From the NCBI GenBank assembly GCA_030407085.1, contig CM059582.1:21217001-21281000 (forward strand): a stretch of DNA of 64,000 bases, given 5' to 3'. Each line of letters opens with the position of its first letter. The first letter of the stretch is position 1. The notes under the pieces were generated by a model, which was given only the letters and a program-made list of their open reading frames with translations, was not told the DNA's origin and searched no databases. The stretch comes from Trichopria drosophilae. Lineage: Eukaryota > Arthropoda > Insecta > Hymenoptera > Diapriidae. Below are positions 13,801-24,984 of this stretch, in pieces. Made by a program: the position numbers and the translations under genes.

Positions 13801-16800
13801 TGATTCCGAATTTTTATAGGTTTGATTGAGGAACAAGGTAAAACAAAGCTATTCCAAATAATAGAAACGTTTGGGGGTTGGCCTGTATTATTAGGCGACA
13901 AATGGAATGAGACATTTGACTGGTTAGAACTTATGGGGAAACGAGCGGACCTTGGTTTCGATATCGACACCTTCCTGACAATAAAATTCGATCCAGATAT
14001 TAAAAATTCATCAAGATTTATACTTGCTGTAAGTTGAAAAATCTCAAATGAAACTAAATTTCATATTTAATTTTAAAATGTGTCATGTATCATTAAAAAT
14101 CGGATATAGAAAAATACCTCTGCTACGGGAACCATATAAAAATAAGTCAACTTAGTGAAACTGAAGTGACAAATGTCATTGCCTGTGTTATAAACTACTT
14201 TAGATAGCATTATAGTATAACTATGAAACCAGTTTAGTGGTCCATGCAACTAACGTCACGAGACTTTGATTGAGTATTAATCAGGACCTAACCGTTATTT
14301 ATACAGTTTGAATAAATTTTTATTTGAGTAAACTTTAAAGGAGCACATTTATATGTAGGAATTGATATTTAGATCCATGAAGCTGCACCAATGTATCCAC
14401 ATGAATATTTGCTACTTGACATGAACAACCCTGTCTTGGAAGCTTATCTACAATACATGGTAGATTTGGCTGTTCTTCTTGGAGCAGACAAAGGTAGTGC
14501 AAATCAGGAACTGAGAGAAGTTCTTCTTTTTGGACGAAATTTGGCAAACGTAAGCACAAATTGATTTCAAGTGCTCTGCCCTCGTATTACAGATATACTA
14601 TATATCAATCAATCAATTTATTAACCCATATATGAATAATACAATTCTTTTGGGTGGAGTACACTTAAAATATAAAACTATAAAATACAAAAAGTGTATA
14701 TAAAAAAAAAAAAAAAAAAAATATATATATATACTATCGATATAAAGATATATAATGAAAGAGGATTCTTTTCAATACCTTAGGAATTTTAATATTACAG
14801 ATTACATCATCGATTAACGAATTTGATGCAGCAGAAAATTACAACCCAAAGACAATCCAAGAACTATCTAAAATGTACCCAAACATTCAGTGGAAAGAAC
14901 TTCTCAACAAGATATTGGATCCCATTACTGAGATTACCAATGATGAGATTATAAATGTCACGGAACCTCAGTTAATTCCCAAATTACTAAAACTGCTTCA
15001 GTCTACGCCAAAAAGAGTACAAGCTAATTATGCTATGTGGAAAGTAGTTTCTTACGTTGCCCAATTCTTGACCAAGGATTTTAGAAATGCGCCGTTGCAG
15101 GTCTCGAGCATTATTGATGGTCAAACTGAAAATCAGCCAAGATGGAAACAATGTATTTCCGAGATCTGTGAACTACTACCAGTAGCAACCGGGTCCCTTT
15201 TTGTAAGAAAATATTTCCCGAAAGACGCTAAGAAACTTGTGACGGAAATGGTCAATGAGATTCAAAATACTTTCCGGAATATCTTGTGGAAGGTAAATTA
15301 ATATTATTTTTCCGAAAGTAATAATGAGGTTGATTATTTTTACAAATTTTAATGGGTACCTAAATGCTCAGGTTGACTGGATGGATAACAGTACTAAACA
15401 TACAGCTTTAGAAAAAGTATGTGCCATGTTTACCTCTCATATTGGTTATCCCGATGAACTACTGAATGACACTATAATAGAAGAATATTATGCGAATTTA
15501 AAAATTAGTTCAACTAATTATTTAGAAGCAATCCTGAATGTAATGCGTTTTCAATCAATTGAAAATACGAAACGATTCCGAAAATCTACCCACGACGGAA
15601 AATGGATTGATCACAGTACTACTACGGTCTTTAATGCATTTTATGGATATACAGACAATAGCCTTCGTAAGCCTAATTATTTCATATAATCTTGATTACG
15701 TGCTATGATACTGAGAAACTCTGTCTAATCCGTATTAATATTAGCTTTGCGATTATGAAAGTTAGCCCCGAAATCTATCGAATATAATATTGAATTCGGG
15801 TTTCTTTTTTTTCTGCAATCGTAAGTTTGTCATCTACTTTAAGATCTTGTAAGATCTAGTCAGTCATAAACAATAAATCAAGTTTCATTCGTTATTATTT
15901 AGCTTTATTCCGGAAATAAAAGTATATATCAATTTGGATTATATCATGTGGTAATTCCATCAGGCCAAATAATAAATAAACCGCGATAGCTACATCGATG
16001 CCGTCTCAATGGCAAAAACAGAGAATTTTACGGGTTACGTGATTTATCTGTCATATTTATTTATACTGGATTCAATAGACATTTTTTCATAACTTAGATT
16101 TAATAATTCGACGAATGAATCATTCTCTTATATGTTACAGGATTGCCGGCCGCCTATATGCAAGGATTACTTTTCAATGAGACTAGGCCAAATTACATAA
16201 ATTACGCTGGAATAGGCCACGTCATTGGTCACGAAATTGTTCATGGTTTCGATGATAGCGGGCAGAACTACGATAAAGACGGACATTTTACGGAATGGTG
16301 GAGTCCCAGTTCGCAATCCAAATTTTTAGAAAAAGCGCAATGTATTATAGATCAGTATAGCAACTACACTGTAATGGAAATAGATGAAAACGTAAGCATT
16401 GAATACTCTGTGTGTGTATCCAAATATTTGCAAAATTCGGAATAGACAGAACAGTTACAAATTTTTCGGTTCAAAAAATATGGGCCTAAATTGGAGCAGG
16501 GGTATTCTGTAGTGGATGCGCCCAGGTTTTCCTCAATTTCATGAAAATATTTAGTTTTTAGGATGATAAACAAAAACCAAGCAGTGTAATAATTTTACTC
16601 ATATCCTTGGTAGAAATTGTTTTTCGTGCTAGCGAACTCCATGCCATGTATGGGCCCTGTTGCCTGATAAGGCGCAAGTAGGGTCCATGCATGGCGCTGG
16701 CATGGCATATATTGATTTCTACTAGGGGTATCCATAATATGATAATTAAATAGTAATTTTAACAATGTTTTGCAGATTAATGGGGAGGCAACGTTAGGAG

Positions 16801-17114
16801 AAAATATCGCTGATATTGGTGGCATTAAGGCTGCGTATATGTCATATAATGAATGGGTGAAAAGAAATGGTAAAGAACCCAAACTTCCGGGTCTTGAATA
16901 CACCAACCAACAAATGTTTTGGATAAGTATGGCAAATATGTGGTGCACTAAATCAAGACTAGAAGTTCTCCGGGAAAGAATATTAATAGGCGCGGGCCAC
17001 CCAGGAGAATATCGTGTAACAGGAATGATTTCGAACAGTCCTGAATTTTTTAGAGATTTCAATTGCCAACCCGACTCTAAAATGATCCCAAAGAAAAAGT
17101 GCTCCATTTGGTGA
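4847..17114 (+). CDS. Gene A: secreted neprilysin-like M13 zinc metallopeptidase (9 exons, 717 aa)
   Basis: Exons joined by GT-AG introns in consistent phase: 4847-4922, 5074-5142, 12664-12909, 13820-14028, 14373-14549, 14801-15292, 15372-15666, 16141-16391, 16776-17114. M13 enzymes cleave small peptides on the N-side of hydrophobic residues. Visible landmarks are a hydrophobic N-terminus (signal peptide, residues 1 to about 25, rather than the type II membrane anchor of neprilysin), EYCLLPECFHA, CDNFYSFACG, GGWPVLLG, NAFYGYT, the zinc site HEIVH (552-556), GENIAD (zinc ligand Glu614, Asp618) and C-terminal CSIW. Length is close to the family norm. All intron positions match gene B. Intron 2 is unusually long (7.5 kb) and carries transposon relics. 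The position of neprilysin's catalytic His711 is Gly679, with a His at 680; the Arg717 equivalent (Arg685) is kept. Product and family are certain; activity is not. Confidence 0.92.
5641..7810 (-). pseudogene. DIRS-type retrotransposon relic (RT, RNase H, tyrosine recombinase)
   Basis: On the minus strand the expected DIRS order is present. Reverse transcriptase lies at about 7810-7476 (ADPEVLTAMRGY, then LLDKGAITQVE, QFLSTFFLIKKSSGGMR, LKELN). RNase H lies near 6800-6670 (SSLTGLGA, YGLWSEQGRELHINILDIKAAF). A tyrosine-recombinase N-terminal region is at 6141-5641 (QYTRPLRDWWKFCQ, DVLIYLSQEL, YSTVNTARSAISLISKHG, WDPTPVST). The catalytic C-terminal part of the recombinase is missing. Frameshifts and stops lie between blocks. 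It sits antisense in intron 2 of gene A, left of the tandem-duplication breakpoint, so it has no copy in unit 2. Confidence 0.85.
8798..10715. mobile_element. 1.9-kb segment present only in unit 1, LTR-like ends
   Basis: Unit 2 reads straight through this point (35937). In unit 1 the segment begins TGTTATGACC and ends AACGTGACA, and is bounded by TATG on both sides (8794-8797 and 10716-10719), which fits a TGT...ACA LTR-type insertion with a 4-bp target-site duplication. No coding sequence is recognisable inside; it is AT-rich with a 43-bp tandem repeat. A deletion in unit 2 between short CATATG repeats would leave the same picture. Confidence 0.4.
9593..9725. repeat. 43-bp tandem repeat, two full copies plus a diverged third
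   Basis: GAGAACTGAGAATGATG starts the unit at 9593 and again at 9636; a third, diverged copy follows at 9679 (GAGAACTGTTTTGAG, then CGCTGCACC). Each unit contains AAAGTTCCGCTGCACC or a variant. It lies within the unit-1-specific segment in intron 2 of gene A. Confidence 0.8.
11558..12182 (-). other. Unclassified repeat with coding-like frames (copy 1)
   Basis: Minus-strand frames at 12182-11994 and 11884-11558 have a charged, Leu/Lys/Glu-rich composition that could form coiled coils, for example LADKIRVFADAKKKLQRGEE and LQLSNKLKEQIVSLRRAG. They are broken by stops. They resemble a transposon gag or a degraded host sequence but match no family I can name. The matching segment in unit 2 is 36533-37110, where the frames are further damaged. 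It lies in intron 2 of gene A. Confidence 0.3.
14640..14735. repeat. Poly(A) and AT microsatellite in intron 5 of gene A
   Basis: A run of A followed by a short (AT)n lies just upstream of exon 6. In the unit 2 copy (about 39072-39147) the poly(A) has shortened and the AT run has expanded to roughly 35 dinucleotides. Confidence 0.85.
16607..16732. repeat. Hairpin-forming inverted repeat in intron 8 of gene A
   Basis: Two imperfect arms face each other. GGTAGAAAT and, further in, CTCCATGCCATGTATGGGCCCT form the left arm; AGGGTCCATGCATGGCGC followed by GATTTCTACTA form the right arm. The loop is about 20 bases near 16672-16690. The structure resembles a short hairpin MITE. The equivalent part of unit 2 is deleted, so it cannot be compared. 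Confidence 0.6.
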
Positions 17115-17203
17115 AATATATCTCGCCGTAAATATTATTATTATATTCTTATGTTGCACAATTTTGCTTAATTGAAATGTACATACAGCTTCGGTATCAT
17201 TAA

Positions 17204-17209
17204 AATAAA
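17204..17209 (+). terminator. Polyadenylation signal of gene A
   Basis: AATAAA lies 90 bases after the stop codon of gene A, a normal 3'UTR length for an insect gene. No other canonical signal occurs between the stop and this site. Confidence 0.65.
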
Positions 17210-17289
17210 AGAAACTAACCCTTCGTTAATCCTATATGGTTTTCATATATATTTTACCTTGACCTAAAATATTCCCGTTAGACCAGTGC

Positions 17290-19000
17290 AATTTTCTCGC
17301 AACCAAAAAAAATGGTCATATTTTGTGAAAACGCATCTTTTTATGATCTATTGCTTGGGATTTACTTGGATTACGAGTAAGCTTCGTGTGTTCAGCATAT
17401 TGCTAGATTGCTAAAATATCTTTGCTGACATCGTCAGTGGTAGTTGCGATATCCCACGGGTCACATTGAACGATAATTTGATGGTCATCCGCATGTAGCT
17501 TATGGGTGGCGAATTTAAGTGCTGAAGAGATAAGTTATTAATGAAGAGGGAAAACAAAAGTGGATCTAGGACTGATCCTTGTGGAACTCCGGTGATTAGT
17601 TCCTTCCAGCTTAAACTGTTATATTAGAACCTTCACCAATTAATGGCTGCTGTTGACCAATACGGTATGAAGGGAACCAATGCAATTCGTGACTAACGAC
17701 GCCCAGAAGTTTGAGTTTAATTAAAAGAATTGGATAGTCAACGGATTCGAAGGCTCTCGAAAAATCGAATAGTATAGTTACTTTGCGATTCTCGATACTC
17801 AATCCACAGAGAGAGCTGTTTGTGTGATATACCCCTTCCGGAATCCAAATTGTTTGGGGTCAATTAGTTGACCAACTGGTAAAAAATAAATTTCTCTAAG
17901 AATTTGGTAAGCAGAAACAGACGTGATATGGGCGGATACTCTGCTGGTGATAAAAGAACTGGTATATTATTTATCGGCCTGACTAAAGCTTTTTTCCACT
18001 CATCTTGGAAAACAGTGGTAATACTTAGATCACGTTACGATTTCACAGATTTAAGAAACTGCTTGCGTGTATTTTTATAAGTAAACGTTGGTAAGAGAGA
18101 CCTGTTTGCAAGTTTTGGATTAGTATTTTTCATCCTTGAGATTTCCGACGGATCAAGAGAAAGGTTAAGTACGGAAGCCAAATTCATTATACATTTAACA
18201 TTATTTTGCCCGTGTTGTTTAGGTAATCTCGAAAAAAGGACCATGTGCCCCTCAGACATCTAAAATCTATGTAGCTCCGCTGCCTGTTGACTCATCTTGA
18301 AAAGTAACGTTCCCCTATTCTTATGCTTAACACCGATCAGAGAGTTGTTTTTTAATTCACCATAATTTGATCACATTTCGAATTTCATGTCAGACATATC
18401 TGACGTTAAAGATGTCATTTTTCCGGCAATATCAGCATTATCACTGGCCCCTCTATAAAATGATCAATTTTAGAGCTAAATGTTTGATCTAATCTAATAG
18501 TAGCAGCGAGAACAGAATCAGTTGTTCCGGATGTTAGTTTATCTGCATTTTTAATTGAGTTTTCTGAACGATGTAGATGAAGCACGAGATCTAACGGGTA
18601 CCGTACCTCGATTATTTGTTGTTATACAAACTTTAATAGTTGCACCTCCCTTATTTACATTTAAGAATTCTGTACAATTTGGATGGGAAGGAAATTACAC
18701 TCTTCGCAAAAAACTGGTGTTTTTACTTCCAGCTTACAAATTTCTGAACAGCGAATACTTTTTAATACGGATTTGTTCATGTTCAAATATTTTGATGCCA
18801 AGACGCGTGTAATGTGACGTATAGGTTATGGCAAAAAAGTTCTCTGATTTATGAATAAACTACAAGAACTACTTTACTGACTGTTGGAGTTTTTAGGATG
18901 GTAAGTTACCGGCTGCAGATAATTGATAACCTTGCTTTGGTTTAGAGAAGTGCCACAGGAGGTCAGCCTCGCTTATTCAAAAATATATTCCCACCAATTT
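17290..19000 (-). pseudogene. CR1-like non-LTR retrotransposon relic
   Basis: The minus strand shows an ORF1 start near 18788 (MNKSVLKSIRCSEICKLE, then CEEC as part of a PHD-like zinc finger, and TTNNRG). A linker follows (18259-18035), then reverse transcriptase blocks FDFSRAFESVDYPILL (about 17777-17730), GVPQGSVLDPLLFSLFINNL and HADDHQI (about 17600-17470). Frameshifts, stops and a large internal deletion leave it inactive. The PHD-type ORF1 resembles that of the CR1-like copy at 52361-55030. It lies 3' of gene A; unit 2 retains only its ORF1 portion at 46538-47050. Confidence 0.75.
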
Positions 19001-19500
19001 CTGTGTGTAGTGCAAACGAATTGATGCTCACTCCCAAATCAAAAAAGACGGCAGCACTTCACCATGAGGGAAGTCTTCACCATGAACCAGGATGTTCTTC
19101 CAGTTGCACGTTTTTTTAAGGTTCCTTTTACAAGTTATCTGTGGACGATAGACGATTTTGCCACAGCCCAAAATTGCAAATTAGTTTTTTCGATTCGTCA
19201 GAAAATTCGTTTGTCAGAATATTACGATATTAAGAAAATGGCCCGAAAGCAGCAGTAAATGTTCTTTTAGGGAACAATGAAAAAGTAATTCCCTGCAAAC
19301 ACAAAAGTAACAATTGTGTAACAACTATGTAACATTTATGTAACAATGTAACCATTACGTAAATTTTACAGGACTATTACTTTTTGTGCGGGCAGGGATT
19401 CTGATTGATAAAAAAATAATTCATTGATAATTACAATGCCTAACAAACATCACATGTATAAAAAGGATTTTTAAGTTATCATAATGGAGGACGTACTATC

Positions 19501-19673
19501 TCCCGGGAAAAATGGGATTATATAAAATTATATATTTCTAGATATAATTCTCTACAATTATATATAACTGTATATAGTATACAGAATTATATATATATAT
19601 ATATATACTCAAATAATATTTGTATATAATTGCATCTATTGTTATAGATATAAATTCCATTTTTTCGGGATGT
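19501..19673. repeat. MITE-like inverted-repeat element (unit 1 copy)
   Basis: The ends TCCCGGGAAAAATGGGATTA and TTCCATTTTTTCGGGA form imperfect terminal inverted repeats of about 20 bases around an AT-rich, self-complementary core. No coding capacity. A copy of the same structure lies at 57743-57906 in unit 2. Confidence 0.6.
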
Positions 19674-22529
19674 TAAACATTTTAGCGCAGTTATGTGTTA
19701 AACATCTGAGCGGAAATATTACAATTAATCACAAATAAGGATATTTATTATTGCAATTATTTTTTCTAGAGCAATTATATTCTAAATTATCTACAAGTAA
19801 ATTTAAAAAAATAAACCCAAGATTTTGTATTCTTATATTTACATTTCTGTAATTTTTCTTTATATTACAATTTTCAAAATTTTCTTAAGTCATTCAAAAT
19901 ATACATAACAATACAAAACTCTATTACTGAAAAGATAACAGCTGACGCATCTAAGAAAAGCAGCAGTTATTACTAGCATTTGTGAACAGCATGGTCGCCA
20001 CAACTCTTGGTGGTGAGATGGCAGGTCGAAAAAGGTATTTTAATTTTGTTATTGCCATCTTGTGGTAACCCATTAAAAGAAGTAGGCAGAATGTAGCTTT
20101 TTGTTTTTTGAATTTTTTTAATACATACATTTAATACAAATTTTAGCACTCGATACTATCACAGACTTTTGAAAGAAATTTATAGATAATCTACATATTT
20201 AAACCTTTCAGAGTTACGTAATTCTTAAGAGAGTTTAATTATCGAACGGTTAAATTAATTTAGAGATTAGGCGCAAAATCGTTCAGCTTTATTATATTGA
20301 CCAAACGGTATAATTTAAATCAATTAATATAATTGAAACCTAAAATAATACGATATAAATGTATGCTTGAAATTTTAAAGAGAAACAGTACCAAGAACAA
20401 CATTAGGTGATATTGGTCTTCAGATTATTTTTGTTCTTTTGATCTTCCTATCTATGTAATGTGTTGCGATATCTGTTTTTACTATGATTTTACTGGTATA
20501 CAAAGCCAAACAAAATTTTACCAATAGTTTTTACACATATTCGCGTATGTCTCTGAATTACTTACGTAATAATATACATAATTCGGTTAATTAATTAATT
20601 AACTATTACTCACTGATTACGATACTAATTGATGAACAATATTTAATATTGCCATAAATGACATAGTATTATTATTAATTTAATTACTTATGTTATTCTC
20701 ATATTCAATGCATGAATTAAATTGATTGTTCGAAAACTCTTTCGTATTCTATGGAAAATACATTCAATTATATTTACGAAAATGAGTAATTTAATGTGTC
20801 GAAATAACATTATTCAAAGAGGATCCTTCTACAATGCATAAATTGTATACAACTAACTAGTATTATTTGTATGATATGAACACAATCCTTCAAGGTTGAC
20901 GCAATTCGACAAACTAAATATCTATCTAAATTTCAACGTAATAAATTAGTCACTTATTTACGCTACAAAAGTCGAGCGAACACATTAAGTTTGAATACAT
21001 CAGACATATCAAACTTTACGAGCAATTTACTTTGAAATCAACAGTTTTTGCATTTCAAAGGTTTTATAACAATGGAGATTAAAAAGATAACTTCTTCTGA
21101 CACATATATTGCCTACAAACATATAAAGCACTGCACAGTCCAGAAGCAAAATTCTTATCTCACTAGTAGTAATATAGTCATAGTATTTGTAATTTAACGA
21201 ATCAGTAATTCGCAAATGTGCAACGTTTGAAAAATTCGTTTTACCCTTCTTCTGTGATTTGATTTGGGCGAGCAATACCGTTGGAAAAATTACGGATTTT
21301 CGAAAAATTCTCCCGATCGTAAGCATTTTCCACGGTATGCGTAAGCTGATCCGTTCTACACTGTAGTTTTTCTTAAATAATTTTTTAGAACTTACTTATT
21401 TCCGTTTAGATAACATAAAAAATAGTCCATTTTACACAGCTCAAGGTCATCTAATACTATTCTAATATAATTTTTATTGATCATTAACCGTCCAACCAAG
21501 GTTTGTTGCTTTTTAAAATAAATTTGATTTACTCAAATTTTTTAGCAATGTTCAAGATAGTTAAACGCGCAAAGAGACAAAAGCTAATTATTTATATCTA
21601 CTTTACAGTGTTACATCATAATGTAATTCGGGAATCCAATGACTTTCGATAATTGACAACAGTTGGTTCTTCCTGGATTTTGTGTACCTTCATTAATTAA
21701 ATCTGTATCTAGTGAAGAAAGCGTACCCCGTTTAATTTTTGTAAATGTTTTTATTAGAGATCTGATTCTACAGATTGACTGAAAGTTATTAAAAAATCAT
21801 TCATCGTCATTCAGGTTTCATCGTGAGCTATTTCAGTGACTTTCGGTCTGGGATTTTATAACATTTTTGTTATGTTGTTCTCATGTTCTGTTTGGAGGTG
21901 TGATAATAGTAGTAGAATTTCTTTGATATTTTCTAAGATTTCCATTCAGGAATAAGGCATCAAGCTCGATCGAGCTCTCAAATGTCTGTGTCATTTCTTA
22001 ATTGACCAATCCTTTGCATTTTTAATTCCAAATTCAGGAAACCCAGAATGTTTGTAATAATAATATACACCAGCAAAATTTTACTTTTATCAGTTTTAAG
22101 AATGAGTGATGGTGATTCTTGCAGATTTTTTTAAAAAAAGGTATAAAATTTTGTATTCAACGCTTTTAGTCATCCAAACTGTAGTTTATACCTTACTGTA
22201 CTACTTGCGTCTCTCAATATTTTGCCAACTTCATCTCATCGCTTCACTCATGCACATTTGTATTGTAATGTGCTTTTTTAAAACGGCGGGTCAGAATCAG
22301 ATTTATTGGAAAGTCATTGCTCGATGAGTCCTAATCTGAACTCGTATGTTCTAAATCCAAAATTAACTTTTTAATATGGTATATTGAAAATTGAAATGTC
22401 ATTCATTTTTTAAGTGACAAACTTGAAGCCAAATTAATTTCTTCTTTTTGAATTTTGAATATCTAAGTTTAGATTCGAAATCAGCGCTTTCGAAAATCAT
22501 TGAATAATAATAAGAATATATATAAAATT

Positions 22530-22540
22530 GAATAAAAAAA

Positions 22541-22573
<33 letters not shown>

Positions 22574-22610
22574 AGATTGATGTGAAAAATTACCGTCTTT
22601 GAAACATTGG

Positions 22611-22674
<64 letters not shown>
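22530..22674. repeat. Two (AT)n microsatellites around a 41-bp segment
   Basis: (AT)n runs lie at about 22540-22570 and 22612-22674. The 41-bp segment between them (22575-22615) is in the opposite orientation to its counterpart in unit 2 (60293-60333). Confidence 0.85.
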
Positions 22675-22676
<2 letters not shown>

Positions 22677-23875
22677 GCATTGTTCTAGAATTTTTAAACT
22701 TTATGTTGTCGCTCATTATGATACCTTAAAAATTTTAAATATAACTTTGCAACACGACAGATCAACAAATTTTTGTTCGTTTTACATGTAATAAGTGTTT
22801 ATTACTAATTACAGATATGTAGAAAACAACGAGAGTAAATAAAAGTAGTGAATTTGCCTGTTTTGGTGCGCGACACTGACTACATTTTTTCAGTTTTAAC
22901 ACTGAAACTTTTTGCACCTTTTTTTTTATGGTCTGTGGTTTTTTGTGGAAGTATTTGGGGATGTAAACAAATGAAAAATCCTTAACTTAATGATGTGCCT
23001 CACTGAGGAATAAAATTACATATACCTTCAAACTTGTGAGATAACTTTTTTTTATAGTTGACAATTTAGCAATCAACCTTAGATAATTTGTTTCACATTG
23101 GTTTTTAAGAAACCACACAACAGGGGTACATTACCTATATGATAAGAAGTAATTTGAGCCTTTGCCCGAATGTGTGCCACCTATACATAAAAAATGCGAC
23201 CACGTCAAACTTCAAATTTCCAAACGAAACTCACTTTGAAAAATCAAATTATTTAATGGCACATCTACAATTTAGCTTCTAAGTACTTTGGAATCATTGT
23301 GATCTTTTCTCCTATGTTATTAAAGTATTTATAACTTTTGTGTTTTTTTAATACAACAAAAAACACACTTTTTGACAATAATAAAATGATTATTCTTTAC
23401 AAATCGTTTTAATTTTTTAGTATCCTTAATGTTAAATCATGTATTTGGATTTCAAATTTTAATGAAAACTGACTTTGGATTTGTAATCAGTGGCCTCAAA
23501 AACCCTAACATATCAAATTTTATAAAAATCAAAGAAATTTTGTAAAAATAGTCCGCCATATTTAATCCATTATTTTAAATTTGAATAACTATTAACTAGA
23601 CGTTTAATTTTATATACTAGCTTCTAAAAATTAGGCCGTAAGCAAAAGAACTGAATTTTTTATGTATGTTAAACGTTACAAAACTAAAAACTAATTTTAC
23701 GAGTAACGTAACATGTTACATTAAAAAAAAAATACATTGTGTATAAATGAGTCACGCAAGGTTTTTCCTGTCATTTGATCAATTCTGAAGCCAATAAAAT
23801 TAATTTCATGAATGTGCCTAAAAAAAAATGAAATTTTCTTCAGCCTCAAAGTTTAAAAGTTCTAGAATAATGCCC
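22675..23875. mobile_element. Non-autonomous DNA transposon with 28-bp terminal inverted repeats
   Basis: The left end GGGCATTGTTCTAGAATTTT (22675 on) and the reverse complement of the right end (23848-23875, GGGCATTATTCTAGAACTTT) match at 26 of 28 bases. The 1.2-kb body has no coding frame. It sits in an AT microsatellite, so the target-site duplication cannot be defined (TA or a multiple is possible). It is absent from unit 2, so it probably inserted after the duplication. Superfamily unknown. Confidence 0.75.
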
Positions 23876-24100
23876 ATATATATAATATATGTGCTGTCAT
23901 TTTAAAATTGAAATCTACAAACAGTTCTTGTAGAGGAAACATTTTTCCTTCCATATTTTGAATATTTAGAGGCCTGCTTTTGAACATAATTACTAAAAAT
24001 ATCAAAACAAATAGTCGCAAAATATCCTTACATTTTTATAGAACTTTTACGTAACATTTGAAAGATTGAAGTATTGGAGCAAATTTTGTGTAAAAATTGT

Positions 24101-24225
24101 GAACATTTCGGCATTAAAGGGTTGTAGAACCAGACAAAAATGTTGGTAGTAGAAAATTGCGATATTTGAATGTTTATTTCAAAAAGTATAATATTCTATT
24201 ATACCCCTTTAATGCCGAAATGTTC
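24101..24225. repeat. 125-bp element with perfect 21-bp inverted ends (unit 1 copy)
   Basis: GAACATTTCGGCATTAAAGG(G) at 24101-24121 is perfectly complementary to 24205-24225. A copy with one substitution in the right arm is at 60546-60670. It resembles a small MITE. Confidence 0.75.
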
Positions 24226-24984
24226 AAAATAAAAAAAGATTTTTCCACGCGTAGCGATTTAAAATGATAAATTTCCTCAAAAAATATATTTGTTGTAGAC
24301 GTTTAAGTTGCTGAGCAAGATTCCGACACCAAATTCGTGAAATTCAGAAAGTCCAATATGGCGGACAAATATTTTGAACTATATCACTTTTTAATAAATA
24401 TTGTATACAAGGTTTTTTGTGGTCGATGATCACCAATAGGACATTTTTCTAAATCCCTATATTAATCATTTTATAATAGCTCATCGACTCCGTCACGTCA
24501 TTGTAAGGCTAGGAATCTACAAGTTCAAAGCAATTTCCCAATAATATTTTGGAAATCATATCCCCAAAATTAAGTTTTGTAGATTATAGGACTGGAAATA
24601 AGGTTCAATAGAGTAAAATTTGGTGTTTAGTAAATAATGGTAACGATACTTGGATTGGTTGCATTGATCCTCATAGGCTTTAATCCCTTTGGAACAAAAA
24701 AACGGAGAGTTTTGAGTATTGGCAATTTGTGAAAAAGTTATTTATATGAAACAGATTTGGACTAGATGCGTTCAAAACAAATGTCTGCCTCAGAATGATA
24801 GCTTTTGAAACTAATATAGTAATAATATTTTTCTGCGTACAGTTGGTGTACTTCATTTTATTCAACTTTCTTTCTAGAATCACAAAATTAAGAGTTAAGA
24901 GGAAGTCAATAAAATTTAAACAATTCTTAAAGGATATGAAATAATACATGCTCTCATTGTTTTAGTGATCGAAGGTTCTTAACG

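Larger units (their letters stand above)
19674..24680. other. A-B intergenic spacer, no gene recognised
   Basis: AT-rich, without a convincing coding frame on either strand. Apart from the inverted-repeat elements listed separately, nothing is recognisable. The matching spacer in unit 2 is about 57907-61120 and is shorter because of several deletions and the absence of the element at 22675-23875. Confidence 0.6.

Noticed and set aside
16595..17107. 170-codon open frame on the minus strand
   Set aside because: It lies antisense to exon 9 of gene A, whose GENIAD and CSIW motifs and matching splice sites are clear. No protein family is recognisable in the antisense frame.
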